Below, piece by piece: positions 18,474 to 26,593 of a DNA stretch of 64,000 nt. Each line of letters begins with the position of its first letter. Position 1 is the first letter of the stretch. Position numbers and translations under genes: made by a program. This DNA is from Nocardioides turkmenicus (GTDB lineage Bacteria; Actinomycetota; Actinomycetes; Propionibacteriales; Nocardioidaceae). The notes under the pieces were generated by a model. That model had not been told where the DNA came from. It did not search any database and worked only from the letters and a program-made list of their open reading frames with translations. Where the stretch lies: the NCBI RefSeq assembly GCF_011045035.1, contig NZ_JAALAA010000007.1, positions 1 through 64,000 on the forward strand, given 5' to 3'.

Positions 18474-19196
18474 ATGAGATGGAACAGGAGATCGACGCTG
18501 AACCGAATGGTGGGGCGAGGCGTACGCGCCGGTGTGATCGCCCTCGCCGTCGCCCTGGCCGCTCCGCTCGCCGGAGCCCAGGCGCACGCACCCGACGGCC
18601 ACGGACTTGCCGTGGTCAAGCCCAGGGCGAGCCTGGCCGACTGGGATCCGCTGACCGACCAGAAGTGGGCCTTCGAGGACGGCCAGGTGATCCTGACCGA
18701 GCCGGGGACGCCGCAGCCGGGCCCCAGGCGCCCGTTCGAGTACGCCATCGTGACCCAGGGCCCCGCGCTCGGGTCGCTCACCTATCGCGCCGAGGTGCGC
18801 ATCGACGAGGCCGTCACGGTCACCAACCGCGACGTGATCCTGGTCTGGAACTACCAATCACCGACGCGCTTCTACTACGCCCACCTCTCGACCGACAACA
18901 CCATCTACCCCCACAACGGCATCTTCGTGGTCAACGACGCCGACCGGCTGCGGATCGACCACCAGTGGAACGGCACTGTCGGCGCCGCGCCGTCGATCAC
19001 CGACGCGGAATGGCATGACGTACGCCTCGACTACAACGCCCGGACGGGCGCGATCGCGGTCTATGTCGACGGCGCGGACGAGCCGCGGATGACCGCCACC
19101 GACACCAGCTTCGCCGGAGGCCGGTTCGGCTTCGGTTCCTTCGACAACTTCGGGCGCATCCGCGACGTCACGGTCGCGGGCGTGCGCCATCGCTGA
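18474..19196 (+). CDS. Secreted LamG/DUF1080-like protein
   Basis: A 240-residue exported protein. The N-terminus has Arg residues, a hydrophobic core (AGVIALAVALAAPLAGAQAHA) and a probable signal-peptidase site near Ala-His-Ala. The rest is a beta-sandwich resembling concanavalin-like/3-keto-glycoside hydrolase (DUF1080) domains: YRAEVRIDEAVTVTNRDVILVWNYQSPTRFYYAHLS and WHDVRLDYNARTGAIAVYVDG. It lies between the Liv-type transporter and the secreted sugar dehydrogenase and may bind or cleave a glycan outside the cell. No catalytic residues can be assigned with confidence. Confidence 0.7.
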   Translation: MRWNRRSTLNRMVGRGVRAGVIALAVALAAPLAGAQAHAPDGHGLAVVKPRASLADWDPLTDQKWAFEDGQVILTEPGTPQPGPRRPFEYAIVTQGPALGSLTYRAEVRIDEAVTVTNRDVILVWNYQSPTRFYYAHLSTDNTIYPHNGIFVVNDADRLRIDHQWNGTVGAAPSITDAEWHDVRLDYNARTGAIAVYVDGADEPRMTATDTSFAGGRFGFGSFDNFGRIRDVTVAGVRHR

Positions 19197-19222
19197 ACCC
19201 TCGGTTTAGGAGAGAACAACCC

Positions 19223-21556
19223 ATGGGATCCTCACGTCTATGGGGTGGTCTCGCGGCCGGCGCCATGATCGCCGCGCTGCTCACCCCCACGCTCTCTGCC
19301 AGCCCCTTCAACGCAGCGAACGCCGCCATCCCCGGCAGCGAGCCTGTCCCCGACCCCATCCCCGAGCAGCCCGTACGCAGCAGCCTCGGTCTCGTGCTCG
19401 AGGAGGTCACCCAGCTTCCGAAGACCGAGCCCTACCCCACCCCTACCGACCAGCGCCTCGTACGTCACAACCGCATCAACTTCATCGGCGAGGTCCCCGA
19501 CGGCTCGGGTCGGATGTACGTCCCCGACCTCAACGGACCGATGTATCTGCTCGAGAACGGGCAGCAGCACGAGTACCTGGACCTCCGGGACCACTTCGTC
19601 GACTTCTGGTCCGGTGCCGGACTGGGCAGCGGCGCAGGCTTCATCACGTTCCACCCCGACTTCGAGGAGAACGGGCTCTTCTACACCACCCACACCGAGC
19701 GCTTCGGCGGTTTCGCCAAGACCCCGACGTTCCCGTCCCAGACCAACCCCGGTTCCGGGCGGACCGTCAGCGTCGTGACCGAGTGGCACGCCACCGACCC
19801 GGCCGCGGACGTCTTCGCGGGAACCAGCCGTGAGGTGATGCGGATCGACTTCGCCGGCCAGATCCACGCCATCCAACAGATCGACTTCAACCCGACCGCC
19901 CAGCCGGGCGACGAGGACTACGGGCTGCTCTACATCGCCTCCGGCGACGGCGGCAACGGTGTCCGCAGCGACGACCCGCAGGACCTCGCCAACCCCTTCG
20001 GCAAGATCCTGCGGATCGACCCCCTCGCCCGCGACGGGCGCAACGGGGCGTACGGGGTCCCGGACAGCAACCCGTTCGTCGACCGGGAGGGCGCGATCGG
20101 TGAGATCTTCGCGTACGGCATGCGTGACCCGCACCGGTTCACCTGGGACGTCGAGACGGGCCGGCTGCTGCTCGGTCACATCGGCCAGCACGCGATCGAG
20201 GGCGTCTACGACGTCGAGGCCGGGGACAACCTGGGCTGGAGCGAGATCGAGGGCCGGCTGCTCTACGACAACACCGACGAGTGTGCCCTCTACACGGTGC
20301 CCGACGACTACGACATGTCTCGCTTCACGCTCCCGGTGGCCTCCTTCGACCACGACCCGCCCGCCAACTACTCCTGTACGTCCGACAGTGGCCACGCGGT
20401 CAGCGGCGGCGTCGTCTACCGCGGCCGGTTCGACGACCTGAAGGGCAAGTACGTCTTCGGCGACCTGGTCAACGGCGAGGTCTACTGGACCGACGCCCGG
20501 CAGATGAAGCGGGGAAGCAGCAAGGAGGCGACCCTGCACCAGATGCAGCTCTTCGACACCTCGGGGAAGCGGCTCTCGATGCAGGACTTCGTCGACCACC
20601 CGCGCGTCGACCTGCGCTTCGGCACCGACTCCCGCCGCAACCTCTACCTGCTGGCCAAGGCCAACGGGAAGGTCTGGAAGGTCGTGGACACGGTGCACCG
20701 GCCCTGGCCGAGCGAGGTCCTGCCGTCGCTGCGCGAGGACCTGGTCAGCTATTACGACTTCGAGCACCCCTTCGCCCCGGGGTCGCGCGAGGAGGACCAG
20801 GGCTTCTCGCGGACGCTGCTGAACCAGGTCAACGGCGGCAACGCGATGCAGCTGTCCGACTCGGCCTACCCGACCAGCAACAACGCCCTGCAGACACAGC
20901 AGCTGAACCCGGAGGTCAACGGCAACGACGACTGGAAGGCGGGGTCGTGGAACCAGAACGGGGTCGCGTCGCTGGCGCCGTTCGCCGGGGCCGAGGAGAT
21001 CACCGTGGCCGGCTGGTTCAAGGTCGACATGGACGGGCCTGCGCTCAACTCGGTGACCGCCGACCCGACCGACCGGTTCAACGCCATCGGGCTGGCCGGG
21101 GTGCTGTCGGGCAACTCCGACGGCCACGGCGTACGCGCCCTGCTCGAGCTCATCAACGTCAACGGCACCCTGCGCCTGGTCGCGCTCGGGCGCCGGCTCG
21201 ACGAGGGTGCCTCGCAGACCTTCGCGGCCTCGGCGGACTGGCAGACCCTGCTGCCGCGTGGGCAGTGGGTGCACCTGGCGGCGACGTTCGACTACACCAC
21301 GGGGACGATGGCGCTCTACCGCAACGGCAGGGCCGTCGAGGGGTTCTACACCTCGGCCGGTGACCCGTGGAAGGTCGACGGCACCGGCACCTCGGACACG
21401 TTGCCGCGCGGCTACAAGGTCGGTGGCTCGTTCCCGCAGGACACCGTCGAGCGGAACCCGTGCGACTGCCGGATGGACTCGCTGATGTTCCTCGACCGGG
21501 CGATCACCCCGGACGAGGCGCGGGCCCAGTACCAGCGGTTCGTCAACAGCCGCTGA
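19223..21556 (+). CDS. Secreted PQQ-dependent sugar dehydrogenase-like protein with LamG-type domain
   Basis: A 777-residue exported protein. A signal peptide (GGLAAGAMIAALLTPTLSASP) is followed by a six-bladed propeller of the glucose/sorbosone dehydrogenase family at about residues 60-500 (YVPDLNGPMYLLENG, DYGLLYIASGDGGNG, FGKILRIDPLA, FAYGMRDPHRFTWD, HAVSGGVVYRG, YVFGDLVNGEV). A concanavalin/LamG sandwich follows at about 520-770 (ITVAGWFKVDMDG, WVHLAATFDYTTGTMALYRNG). The propeller family oxidises sugars using PQQ, but the cofactor residues cannot be confirmed here. The position behind the LacI-controlled importer suggests extracellular sugar oxidation followed by uptake (inference). Confidence 0.8.
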   Translation: MGSSRLWGGLAAGAMIAALLTPTLSASPFNAANAAIPGSEPVPDPIPEQPVRSSLGLVLEEVTQLPKTEPYPTPTDQRLVRHNRINFIGEVPDGSGRMYVPDLNGPMYLLENGQQHEYLDLRDHFVDFWSGAGLGSGAGFITFHPDFEENGLFYTTHTERFGGFAKTPTFPSQTNPGSGRTVSVVTEWHATDPAADVFAGTSREVMRIDFAGQIHAIQQIDFNPTAQPGDEDYGLLYIASGDGGNGVRSDDPQDLANPFGKILRIDPLARDGRNGAYGVPDSNPFVDREGAIGEIFAYGMRDPHRFTWDVETGRLLLGHIGQHAIEGVYDVEAGDNLGWSEIEGRLLYDNTDECALYTVPDDYDMSRFTLPVASFDHDPPANYSCTSDSGHAVSGGVVYRGRFDDLKGKYVFGDLVNGEVYWTDARQMKRGSSKEATLHQMQLFDTSGKRLSMQDFVDHPRVDLRFGTDSRRNLYLLAKANGKVWKVVDTVHRPWPSEVLPSLREDLVSYYDFEHPFAPGSREEDQGFSRTLLNQVNGGNAMQLSDSAYPTSNNALQTQQLNPEVNGNDDWKAGSWNQNGVASLAPFAGAEEITVAGWFKVDMDGPALNSVTADPTDRFNAIGLAGVLSGNSDGHGVRALLELINVNGTLRLVALGRRLDEGASQTFAASADWQTLLPRGQWVHLAATFDYTTGTMALYRNGRAVEGFYTSAGDPWKVDGTGTSDTLPRGYKVGGSFPQDTVERNPCDCRMDSLMFLDRAITPDEARAQYQRFVNSR

Positions 21557-21566
21557 CCTCGGTGGG

Positions 21567-21602
21567 GTCCACGGCTCCGGTTCATCGGACCGGGCCGTGG
21601 AC
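21567..21602. terminator. Bidirectional hairpin between convergent genes
   Basis: GTCCACGG (21567-21574) pairs with CCGTGGAC (21595-21602), with an inner CCGGT/ACCGG pairing. It lies between the sugar-dehydrogenase stop and the alarmone-synthetase stop and overlaps the last codons of the latter. Confidence 0.65.
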
Positions 21603-22253
21603 CTCGCTGCGCAGCCGGGCCATGGTGGCGTCGAGGTCGGCGGCGGTGCGGGCGGCGGCGCCGAGCTCGTCGCGCAGGGTGGTGGGGACGGTGCCGTCGT
21701 ACTTGTAGTAGATCGAGTGCTCGACGCTGGCCCAGAAGTCCATCGCGATGGTGCGGATCTGCAGCTCGACCGGTACGTCGACGGCGCGGTCGGAGAGGTA
21801 GACCGGCACCTTGATGATCAGGTGGAGGCTGCGGTAGCCGTTGGCCTTCGGCTCGGCGATGTAGTCCTCGACCTCGACCACGTCGACGTCGGACTGGCTG
21901 CCCAGCATCTCCATGATCCAGTAGACGTCGGAGACGAACGGGCACACCACCCGGATCCCGGCGATGTCGCGGATCTGCTGCTCGAGCGCCTCGAGGGTGA
22001 GCGGGCAACCGATCTTGCGGGCCTTGGCGAGCAGGCTGTCGGGCGACTTCAGCCGGGTGCGTACGTGCTCGATCGGGCTGTGGTCGTGGGTGTGCTCGAA
22101 CTCCTCGCGAAGGATCGCGATCTTGGTCGAGACCTCGTCCATCGCGAACTTGTAGCGCATCCGGAACCTGGCCAGCTCGCGTGCCATCTCGTCGCCGCTT
22201 GCCTCGACGAGATCGACCAACCCGTTGATCGGGTTGTCGTCGACTGTTGTCAT
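21582..22253 (-). CDS. Small alarmone synthetase ((p)ppGpp synthetase, RelP/RelQ-like)
   Basis: A 223-residue single-domain synthetase that moves pyrophosphate from ATP to GDP/GTP, making the stringent-response alarmone. RelA/SpoT synthetase motifs are intact: VRTRLKSPDSLLAKARK, IRDIAGIRVVCPFVSDVYWI, IAEPKANGYRSLHLIIKVPV and VELQIRTIAMDFWASVEHSIYYKYDG. There is no hydrolase, TGS or ACT domain, which sets it apart from the long Rel enzyme. The ATG at 22253 has GGAGGGG upstream. Such proteins usually respond to envelope or stationary-phase stress by level of expression. It is divergent from hoxX. Confidence 0.9.
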   Translation of the reverse strand: MTTVDDNPINGLVDLVEASGDEMARELARFRMRYKFAMDEVSTKIAILREEFEHTHDHSPIEHVRTRLKSPDSLLAKARKIGCPLTLEALEQQIRDIAGIRVVCPFVSDVYWIMEMLGSQSDVDVVEVEDYIAEPKANGYRSLHLIIKVPVYLSDRAVDVPVELQIRTIAMDFWASVEHSIYYKYDGTVPTTLRDELGAAARTAADLDATMARLRSEVHGPVR

Positions 22254-22405
22254 CGTCCCCTCCTGACAGAGTCATCTTTGCAGGCGCCGACAACACGGCG
22301 ACGTGGTGCCCACCAGGAGGCCGGGGCGAGCGGCCCTGGCTGACCAGGCCTTCCGTCCCTCTCCTGGACACCGGCGTGCGACGGGCCGGGTGGGCCCGAT
22401 ACAGT

Positions 22406-22441
22406 GACACCCCTCGGGGGATATATACCCCTCGGGGGATA
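22406..22441. promoter_or_regulatory. Tandem GC-tract operator upstream of hoxX (CsoR/CstR/FrmR-like)
   Basis: ACCCCTCGGGGGATA is repeated exactly at 22409-22423 and 22427-22441. The second copy sits in the palindrome TATACCCCTCGGGGGATA (22424-22441). A C-tract/G-tract flanked by TAT/ATA is the usual form of DUF156-family (CsoR, CstR, FrmR) operators. GATATATAC between the copies could hold a -10 box. It ends 40 bp before hoxX. The regulator is not in the window. Confidence 0.6.
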
Positions 22442-22481
22442 AGAGGTCTGTTCGGGCTACCACGACAAGGAACTCCCCCAC

Positions 22482-24134
22482 ATGCGCATTCTGCTGCTCG
22501 TCTCCGCGTTCAACGGTCTGACCCAGCGGGTCTGGTGCGATCTGAAAGAGGGCGGCCACGACGTCGGCGTCCTGCTGGCGCCGGTCCACGACGACGCGTC
22601 CCTGGTGGCGGCCGTCGAGGAGATCGGACCCGAGCTGATCCTGTGCCCGTTCCTCAAGCACCGGGTGCCGGAGGCGGTCTGGGGCAGCTACCCGACGGTC
22701 GTGATCCACCCGGGGCCGATCGGCGACCGAGGCCCGTCCTCGCTCGACCACGCCACGCTCGACGGGCGCTCCCGCTGGGGTGTCACGGCGCTGTCCGCCG
22801 TCGAGGAGATGGACGCCGGCCCGGTCTGGGCGACCGAGACGTTCCCGATGCCCGAGGTCCCGATCGCGAAGAGCGCGCTCTACAACGGGCCGGTGGCCGA
22901 TGCGGCGATGGCGTGTGTCGCGGAGGTCCTCCGCATGGTCGCCGCGGGGGAGGCCCCGAAGCCGGCCGAGGAGTGGCCCGCAGAGGTCGCGGGCACCGGC
23001 GAGCTGCCGCTGCTGCGTCGCACCGCCTTCGAGATCGACTGGTCCGCGCCGGCGACCGAGATCGCCCGCCGGATCGCGGCGGCCGACGGCGCGCCGGGTG
23101 CCCCGGCGACCGTCGACGGCAAGACGTACTGCCTCTTCGACGCGGCGACGACCTCCGACCAGCACGGCGCCGAGCCCGGCACCGTGGTCGGTGTCGACAC
23201 CGACGCGGTCGCGATCGCCACCGGCGAGGGCACGCTGTGGGTCGGCTACGCCGCGACGCTCGAGAAGAAGCGTGGCCCCAAGCTCCCGGCGGCCTGGGTG
23301 CTCGACACCCGCCACGCGCCCTACCGGGCGATGCCCGAGGCGCTGGCCGAGACGACCTACGAGCGCGACGGCGACATCGGCTACCTCACCCTGCGCTCCT
23401 ACAGCGGCGCGATGCACACCCAGCAGTGCCGACGGATGACCGACGCGGTCCGCAAGGCGCTCATCGAGGACACCCGGGTCCTGGTCGTACGCGGCACCGA
23501 GCACGCCTTCTCCAACGGCATCCACCTCGGCGTGATCGAGGCGGCCCCGGACCCGGCGGCCGAGGCCTGGGACAACATCCGGGCCATCGACGAACTCTGC
23601 GTGGCGATCGCCGAGGCCGAGCAGCTGACCATCGCCGCGTTCACCGCCAACGCGGGTGCCGGCGGTGTGATGGCCGGGCTCTGTGCCGACATCACGGTCG
23701 CGCGGGCCGGTGTCGTGTTGAACCCCTACTACGACATGGGCATCTTCGGCTCCGAGCTGCACACCTGGGGCCTGCCGAGCCGGGTCGGGCCTGAGAAGGC
23801 CGACGAGCTGCTCGGCGCGAAGCTGCCGATCTCGGCGGCCGAGGCGGCTCGGATCGAGATGGTCAGCGAGCTCGGCCCGCGCGACGCGGCGGAGTTCGAC
23901 GGCTGGCTGCGCGACCTGGCGCAGGGCTACGCCGACCCCGAGGCGTATGTCCCGGCCCTGGCGGCGCGCGAGTCGCGCCGGGCCTGCGCGATGCCGATGT
24001 CCTACTACCAGAGCATCGAGCTGGCCGAGATGGCCCGCGACATCTTCGACGACCGCTACGGGTTCGCGGCGAAGCGGAAGGCGTTCGTCACCAAGGCTGC
24101 GCCGACCGAGACGCCGTCGAAGATCCGGTTCTGA
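22482..24134 (+). CDS. hoxX: HoxX-like CO-forming protein (formyl-THF transferase/enoyl-CoA hydratase fusion)
   Basis: A 550-residue fusion. Residues 1-240 resemble formyltransferases: MRILLLVSAFNGLTQRVWCDL, VVIHPGPIGDRGPSSLDHA, and a C-terminal beta-barrel DGKTYCLFDAATT. Residues 270-550 resemble enoyl-CoA hydratases: VLVVRGTEHAFSNGIHLGVIEA and AAFTANAGAGGVMAGLCADITVA. Characterised HoxX uses formyl-THF and CoA to make CO, a ligand for aerobic [NiFe] hydrogenase maturation. No hydrogenase structural or hyp gene is present in this window. AAGGA precedes the ATG. The upstream tandem operator suggests metal, sulfur or aldehyde control. Confidence 0.88.
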   Translation: MRILLLVSAFNGLTQRVWCDLKEGGHDVGVLLAPVHDDASLVAAVEEIGPELILCPFLKHRVPEAVWGSYPTVVIHPGPIGDRGPSSLDHATLDGRSRWGVTALSAVEEMDAGPVWATETFPMPEVPIAKSALYNGPVADAAMACVAEVLRMVAAGEAPKPAEEWPAEVAGTGELPLLRRTAFEIDWSAPATEIARRIAAADGAPGAPATVDGKTYCLFDAATTSDQHGAEPGTVVGVDTDAVAIATGEGTLWVGYAATLEKKRGPKLPAAWVLDTRHAPYRAMPEALAETTYERDGDIGYLTLRSYSGAMHTQQCRRMTDAVRKALIEDTRVLVVRGTEHAFSNGIHLGVIEAAPDPAAEAWDNIRAIDELCVAIAEAEQLTIAAFTANAGAGGVMAGLCADITVARAGVVLNPYYDMGIFGSELHTWGLPSRVGPEKADELLGAKLPISAAEAARIEMVSELGPRDAAEFDGWLRDLAQGYADPEAYVPALAARESRRACAMPMSYYQSIELAEMARDIFDDRYGFAAKRKAFVTKAAPTETPSKIRF

Positions 24135-24146
24135 CGATTGACAGAC

Positions 24147-24160
24147 TAGAACGTGTTCCA
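24147..24160. promoter_or_regulatory. KstR-like palindrome TAGAACGTGTTCCA
   Basis: GAAC-GT-GTTC is a perfect inverted repeat, and the 14-mer fits the TNNAACNNGTTNNA pattern known for the TetR-family lipid regulator KstR. It lies 48 bp before the phosphotransferase start. Binding by a KstR-type TetR protein is inference. Confidence 0.55.
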
Positions 24161-24173
24161 CCAACCTGGGGCG

Positions 24174-24189
24174 TGTGATCTGACTCACA
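24174..24189. promoter_or_regulatory. CRP/GlxR-type site TGTGATCTGACTCACA
   Basis: A perfect TGTGA-N6-TCACA, extended to 9-bp arms GGCGTGTGA/TCACACGCC (24170-24193). This equals the CRP consensus used by actinobacterial cAMP receptor proteins. It ends four bases before the AGGAGG of the downstream GTG start, so it would repress if bound (inference from position). Confidence 0.72.
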
Positions 24190-24207
24190 CGCCATCAGGA
24201 GGAGCAC

Positions 24208-25356
24208 GTGACCCAGGCGCCCCCGCCGCCCGAGATGACCTTCCAGAAGTCGGGCCGCGACCTCGCGGCGATCGGCGCCAGGCTGGAGCAGTGGCTGACC
24301 ACCGCGCTGCCGCCTGACGCCGATCCCGAGGTCGCCATCCTCGGCGGCATCGATGCCAACGGGATGTCCAGCGAGACCGTGCTGCTCGACGTCACCTCGA
24401 CGGTGGACGGCTGGAGGCAGACGAAGGCGTACGTCCTCCGGGTGGCGCCCCGCCCCGAGGACATCCCGGTCTTCGCGACCTATGACCTGCAGGCGCAGTA
24501 CGACGCGATGCGTCTCGCCGGCTCGCTGTCCTCCGTGCCGGTGCCGGAGGTCGGTCTCGCCGAGATGAGCGGCTCGGTCCTGGGGACGCCGTTCTTCCTG
24601 ATGGAGCGGGTCGAGGGTGTCGTGCCGCCCGACGTGATGCCCTACAACTTCGGTGACAGCTGGCTCTTCGACGGCTCTGCCGCGGATCAGGCGGCGCTGC
24701 AGAAGCGGTCGGTCGAGGTGCTCGCCGGGCTCCACGGGATCCCCGACGCCGCCTCGCGGTTCGGCTTCCTCGACCCTGCGCTGGCGGGCCATGGCGGGGA
24801 GACGCTGATCGCCCGCAACCTGGCCAAGACCCGAGCCTGGTACGCCTTCGCCTCCTCCGCCGAGGAGTGGAGCGGCCGCTCGCCGCTGGTCGAGCGCGGT
24901 CTGGCCTGGCTCGAGGCCAACCTCCCCGACGACGTCGGCGAGCCGGTCCTGTGCTGGGGCGACGCGCGGATCGGCAACATCATCTACCGCGACTTCGCGC
25001 CGGTCGCCGTCCTCGACTGGGAGATGGTCACCCTCGGGCCGCGCGAGATGGACGTGACCTGGATGATCTTCGCCCACCGGATCTTCGAGGACCTGGCGGC
25101 GATGCTGGGCCTGCCGGGGATGCCGGACTTCCTCACCGCCGCCGAGGTTCGCGACGCTTATGTTGCGGCGACCGGGGTCGAGCTCGGTGACCTGACCTGG
25201 CACGAGATCCACGCGGCGGTGATGTGGGGCGTGATCTATCTGCGGATCGCTGCCCGGCAGATCCACTTCGGCGAGATCGAGGCGCCCGAGGATCCGGAGT
25301 CGGCGCTCTACCACCGGGCGATGTTCGAGGCGATGCTGGACGAGGTCGGCGCGTGA
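24208..25356 (+). CDS. Phosphotransferase family protein (APH/acyl-CoA-dehydrogenase-associated type)
   Basis: A 382-residue kinase-like protein of the aminoglycoside phosphotransferase family. The nucleotide lobe carries VLRVAPRPEDIPVFATYDLQAQYDAM and the hinge PFFLMERVEGVVPPDV. The catalytic loop is CWGDARIGNIIYRDF, with the conserved Asp and Asn but Trp in place of the usual His, as is common in the lipid-linked branch of the family. VAVLDWEMVTLGPREMDVTW supplies the metal-binding Asp. Members lie next to acyl-CoA dehydrogenase and beta-oxidation genes and are not antibiotic-resistance genes. The GTG start follows AGGAGG. KstR-like and CRP-like sites upstream suggest lipid and cAMP control. 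Confidence 0.85.
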   Translation: MTQAPPPPEMTFQKSGRDLAAIGARLEQWLTTALPPDADPEVAILGGIDANGMSSETVLLDVTSTVDGWRQTKAYVLRVAPRPEDIPVFATYDLQAQYDAMRLAGSLSSVPVPEVGLAEMSGSVLGTPFFLMERVEGVVPPDVMPYNFGDSWLFDGSAADQAALQKRSVEVLAGLHGIPDAASRFGFLDPALAGHGGETLIARNLAKTRAWYAFASSAEEWSGRSPLVERGLAWLEANLPDDVGEPVLCWGDARIGNIIYRDFAPVAVLDWEMVTLGPREMDVTWMIFAHRIFEDLAAMLGLPGMPDFLTAAEVRDAYVAATGVELGDLTWHEIHAAVMWGVIYLRIAARQIHFGEIEAPEDPESALYHRAMFEAMLDEVGA

Positions 25357-26510
25357 GCGGGACTCCTGGGGCGCATGGGGAGTATGTCGGGATCGGTCCG
25401 CTCGACGAGTACCCGATCCACCAGCTCCCGCGGCCCGTCGCCTGGGCGGGGAGCAGCGACCGCAACTTCTACGACCGTTGCTACCTCAACGCCCACGACC
25501 GCACCGGCGACCTCTTCCTCGTCACCGGGATGGGGTTCTACCCCAACCTCGGCACCAAGGACGCGTACGTCCTGCTCCGCCGTGGCGACGAGCAGACCGC
25601 CGTGCACCTGGGCGACGGCGCCGACCCGCGGGGCGGTGACCGGATGGAACAGCGGGTCGGGGCGTACCGGATCGAGGTCGTCGAGCCGCTGCGGAGACTG
25701 CGGCTGGTGATGGAGGAGACGCACGGGATCGCGCTGGACCTGCGGTGGAACGGCTCGTTCGACGTGGTGCAGGAGCAGCCGCACGTGATGCGCCAGGGCG
25801 CTTCGACCGTGCTCGACGCGCAGCGGTTCGCGCAGGTCGGGACCTGGGAGGGGGTGATCGAGGTCGACGGCGAGACGATCGTCGTCGACCCCGACCGCTG
25901 GGTCGGCACCCGGGACCGGTCGTGGGGGATCCGCCCCTCGGGAGAAGGGGCGCCGCCGGGCAGGCCGGCCGACCCCGGCTTCGAGGGGATGTGGTGGCTC
26001 TACCTGCCGTTGCGGTTCGAGGAGTTCGCCGTCGTGCTGATCGTCCAGGAGACCCCGGACGGCTACCGCACCCTCAACGACTGCACACGGGTGTTCGCCG
26101 ATGGTCGGGTCGAGCAGCTCGGTTGGCCGCACGTACGGATCCACTACCGGGAGGGGACGCGGATCCCGGAGGGCGCGACGATCACCTGCACGACGCCGGC
26201 AGGGGAGCGGCTCGTGCTCGAGGTCTCCTCGCTGCTGGGGGTGCCGATCCACGTCGGCGGCGGCTACGGCGGGGATTCCGACTGGTCGCACGGGGTCTGG
26301 AGGGGCGCGGGGTTCAGCGAACGGCTGACCTACGACATGAAGGCGCCGGAGGTCGCCGGGCGGGTGCCGTTCGGGGTGATCGACCACGTCGGGCGGGCGG
26401 TCGCCCGCGGCCCTGGGGCCGATGGCGTCGAGGGCTGGGGGCTGTTCGAGCACGGGATCCTCGGCCGCCACGACCCCTCCGGCTTCACCGACTGGCTCGA
26501 CCGCGTCTGA
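25353..26510 (+). CDS. AttH/lipocalin-like protein of unknown function
   Basis: A 385-residue soluble protein with a GTG start overlapping the phosphotransferase stop by four bases. Features include FYPNLGTKDAYVLLRRGDEQTAVHLGDGADP, LRLVMEETHGIALDLRWNGSF, VGTRDRSWGIRPSG and WWLYLPLRFEEFAVVLIVQETPDG. The repeated beta-strand pattern and the RDRSWGIRP motif match the AttH-like double-barrel group (DUF7064/7065). No signal peptide is visible. Coupling to the phosphotransferase suggests work on a shared lipid or terpenoid-like substrate; the function is unknown. Confidence 0.65.
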   Translation: MSGTPGAHGEYVGIGPLDEYPIHQLPRPVAWAGSSDRNFYDRCYLNAHDRTGDLFLVTGMGFYPNLGTKDAYVLLRRGDEQTAVHLGDGADPRGGDRMEQRVGAYRIEVVEPLRRLRLVMEETHGIALDLRWNGSFDVVQEQPHVMRQGASTVLDAQRFAQVGTWEGVIEVDGETIVVDPDRWVGTRDRSWGIRPSGEGAPPGRPADPGFEGMWWLYLPLRFEEFAVVLIVQETPDGYRTLNDCTRVFADGRVEQLGWPHVRIHYREGTRIPEGATITCTTPAGERLVLEVSSLLGVPIHVGGGYGGDSDWSHGVWRGAGFSERLTYDMKAPEVAGRVPFGVIDHVGRAVARGPGADGVEGWGLFEHGILGRHDPSGFTDWLDRV

Positions 26511-26534
26511 CGCGGTCTCAGGATCCGAACAAGG

Positions 26535-26565
26535 ATTTATGACTAAAATCTAGTGACTTACTCTG
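26535..26565 (+). promoter_or_regulatory. AT-rich promoter region of the sulfonate operon
   Basis: The 83-bp gap contains a low-GC island with ACTA-AAATC-TAGT as inverted repeat and TAAAAT at 26544-26549, a candidate -10 box. No clear -35 is seen. The ribosome-binding site AGAGGAGA precedes the ATG at 26594. Confidence 0.4.
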
Positions 26566-26593
26566 GTTTGAACGGACCGACCAGAGGAGAGCC

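Noticed and set aside
19238..21274. Long open frame antisense to the PQQ-type dehydrogenase
   Set aside because: Val/Leu/Asp/Arg-rich low-complexity product typical of antisense frames in GC-rich genes; no motif and no start signal.
22272..24188. Long open frame antisense to hoxX
   Set aside because: Same antisense composition; hoxX is strongly supported on the plus strand.
24208..25356. Aminoglycoside resistance gene
   Set aside because: The protein belongs to the broad phosphotransferase family but has the WGD form of the lipid-associated branch and lies in lipid-type regulatory context.
26511..26593. SAM or other riboswitch before the sulfonate operon
   Set aside because: The gap is only 83 bp and shows no multi-stem conserved fold that I can recognise.
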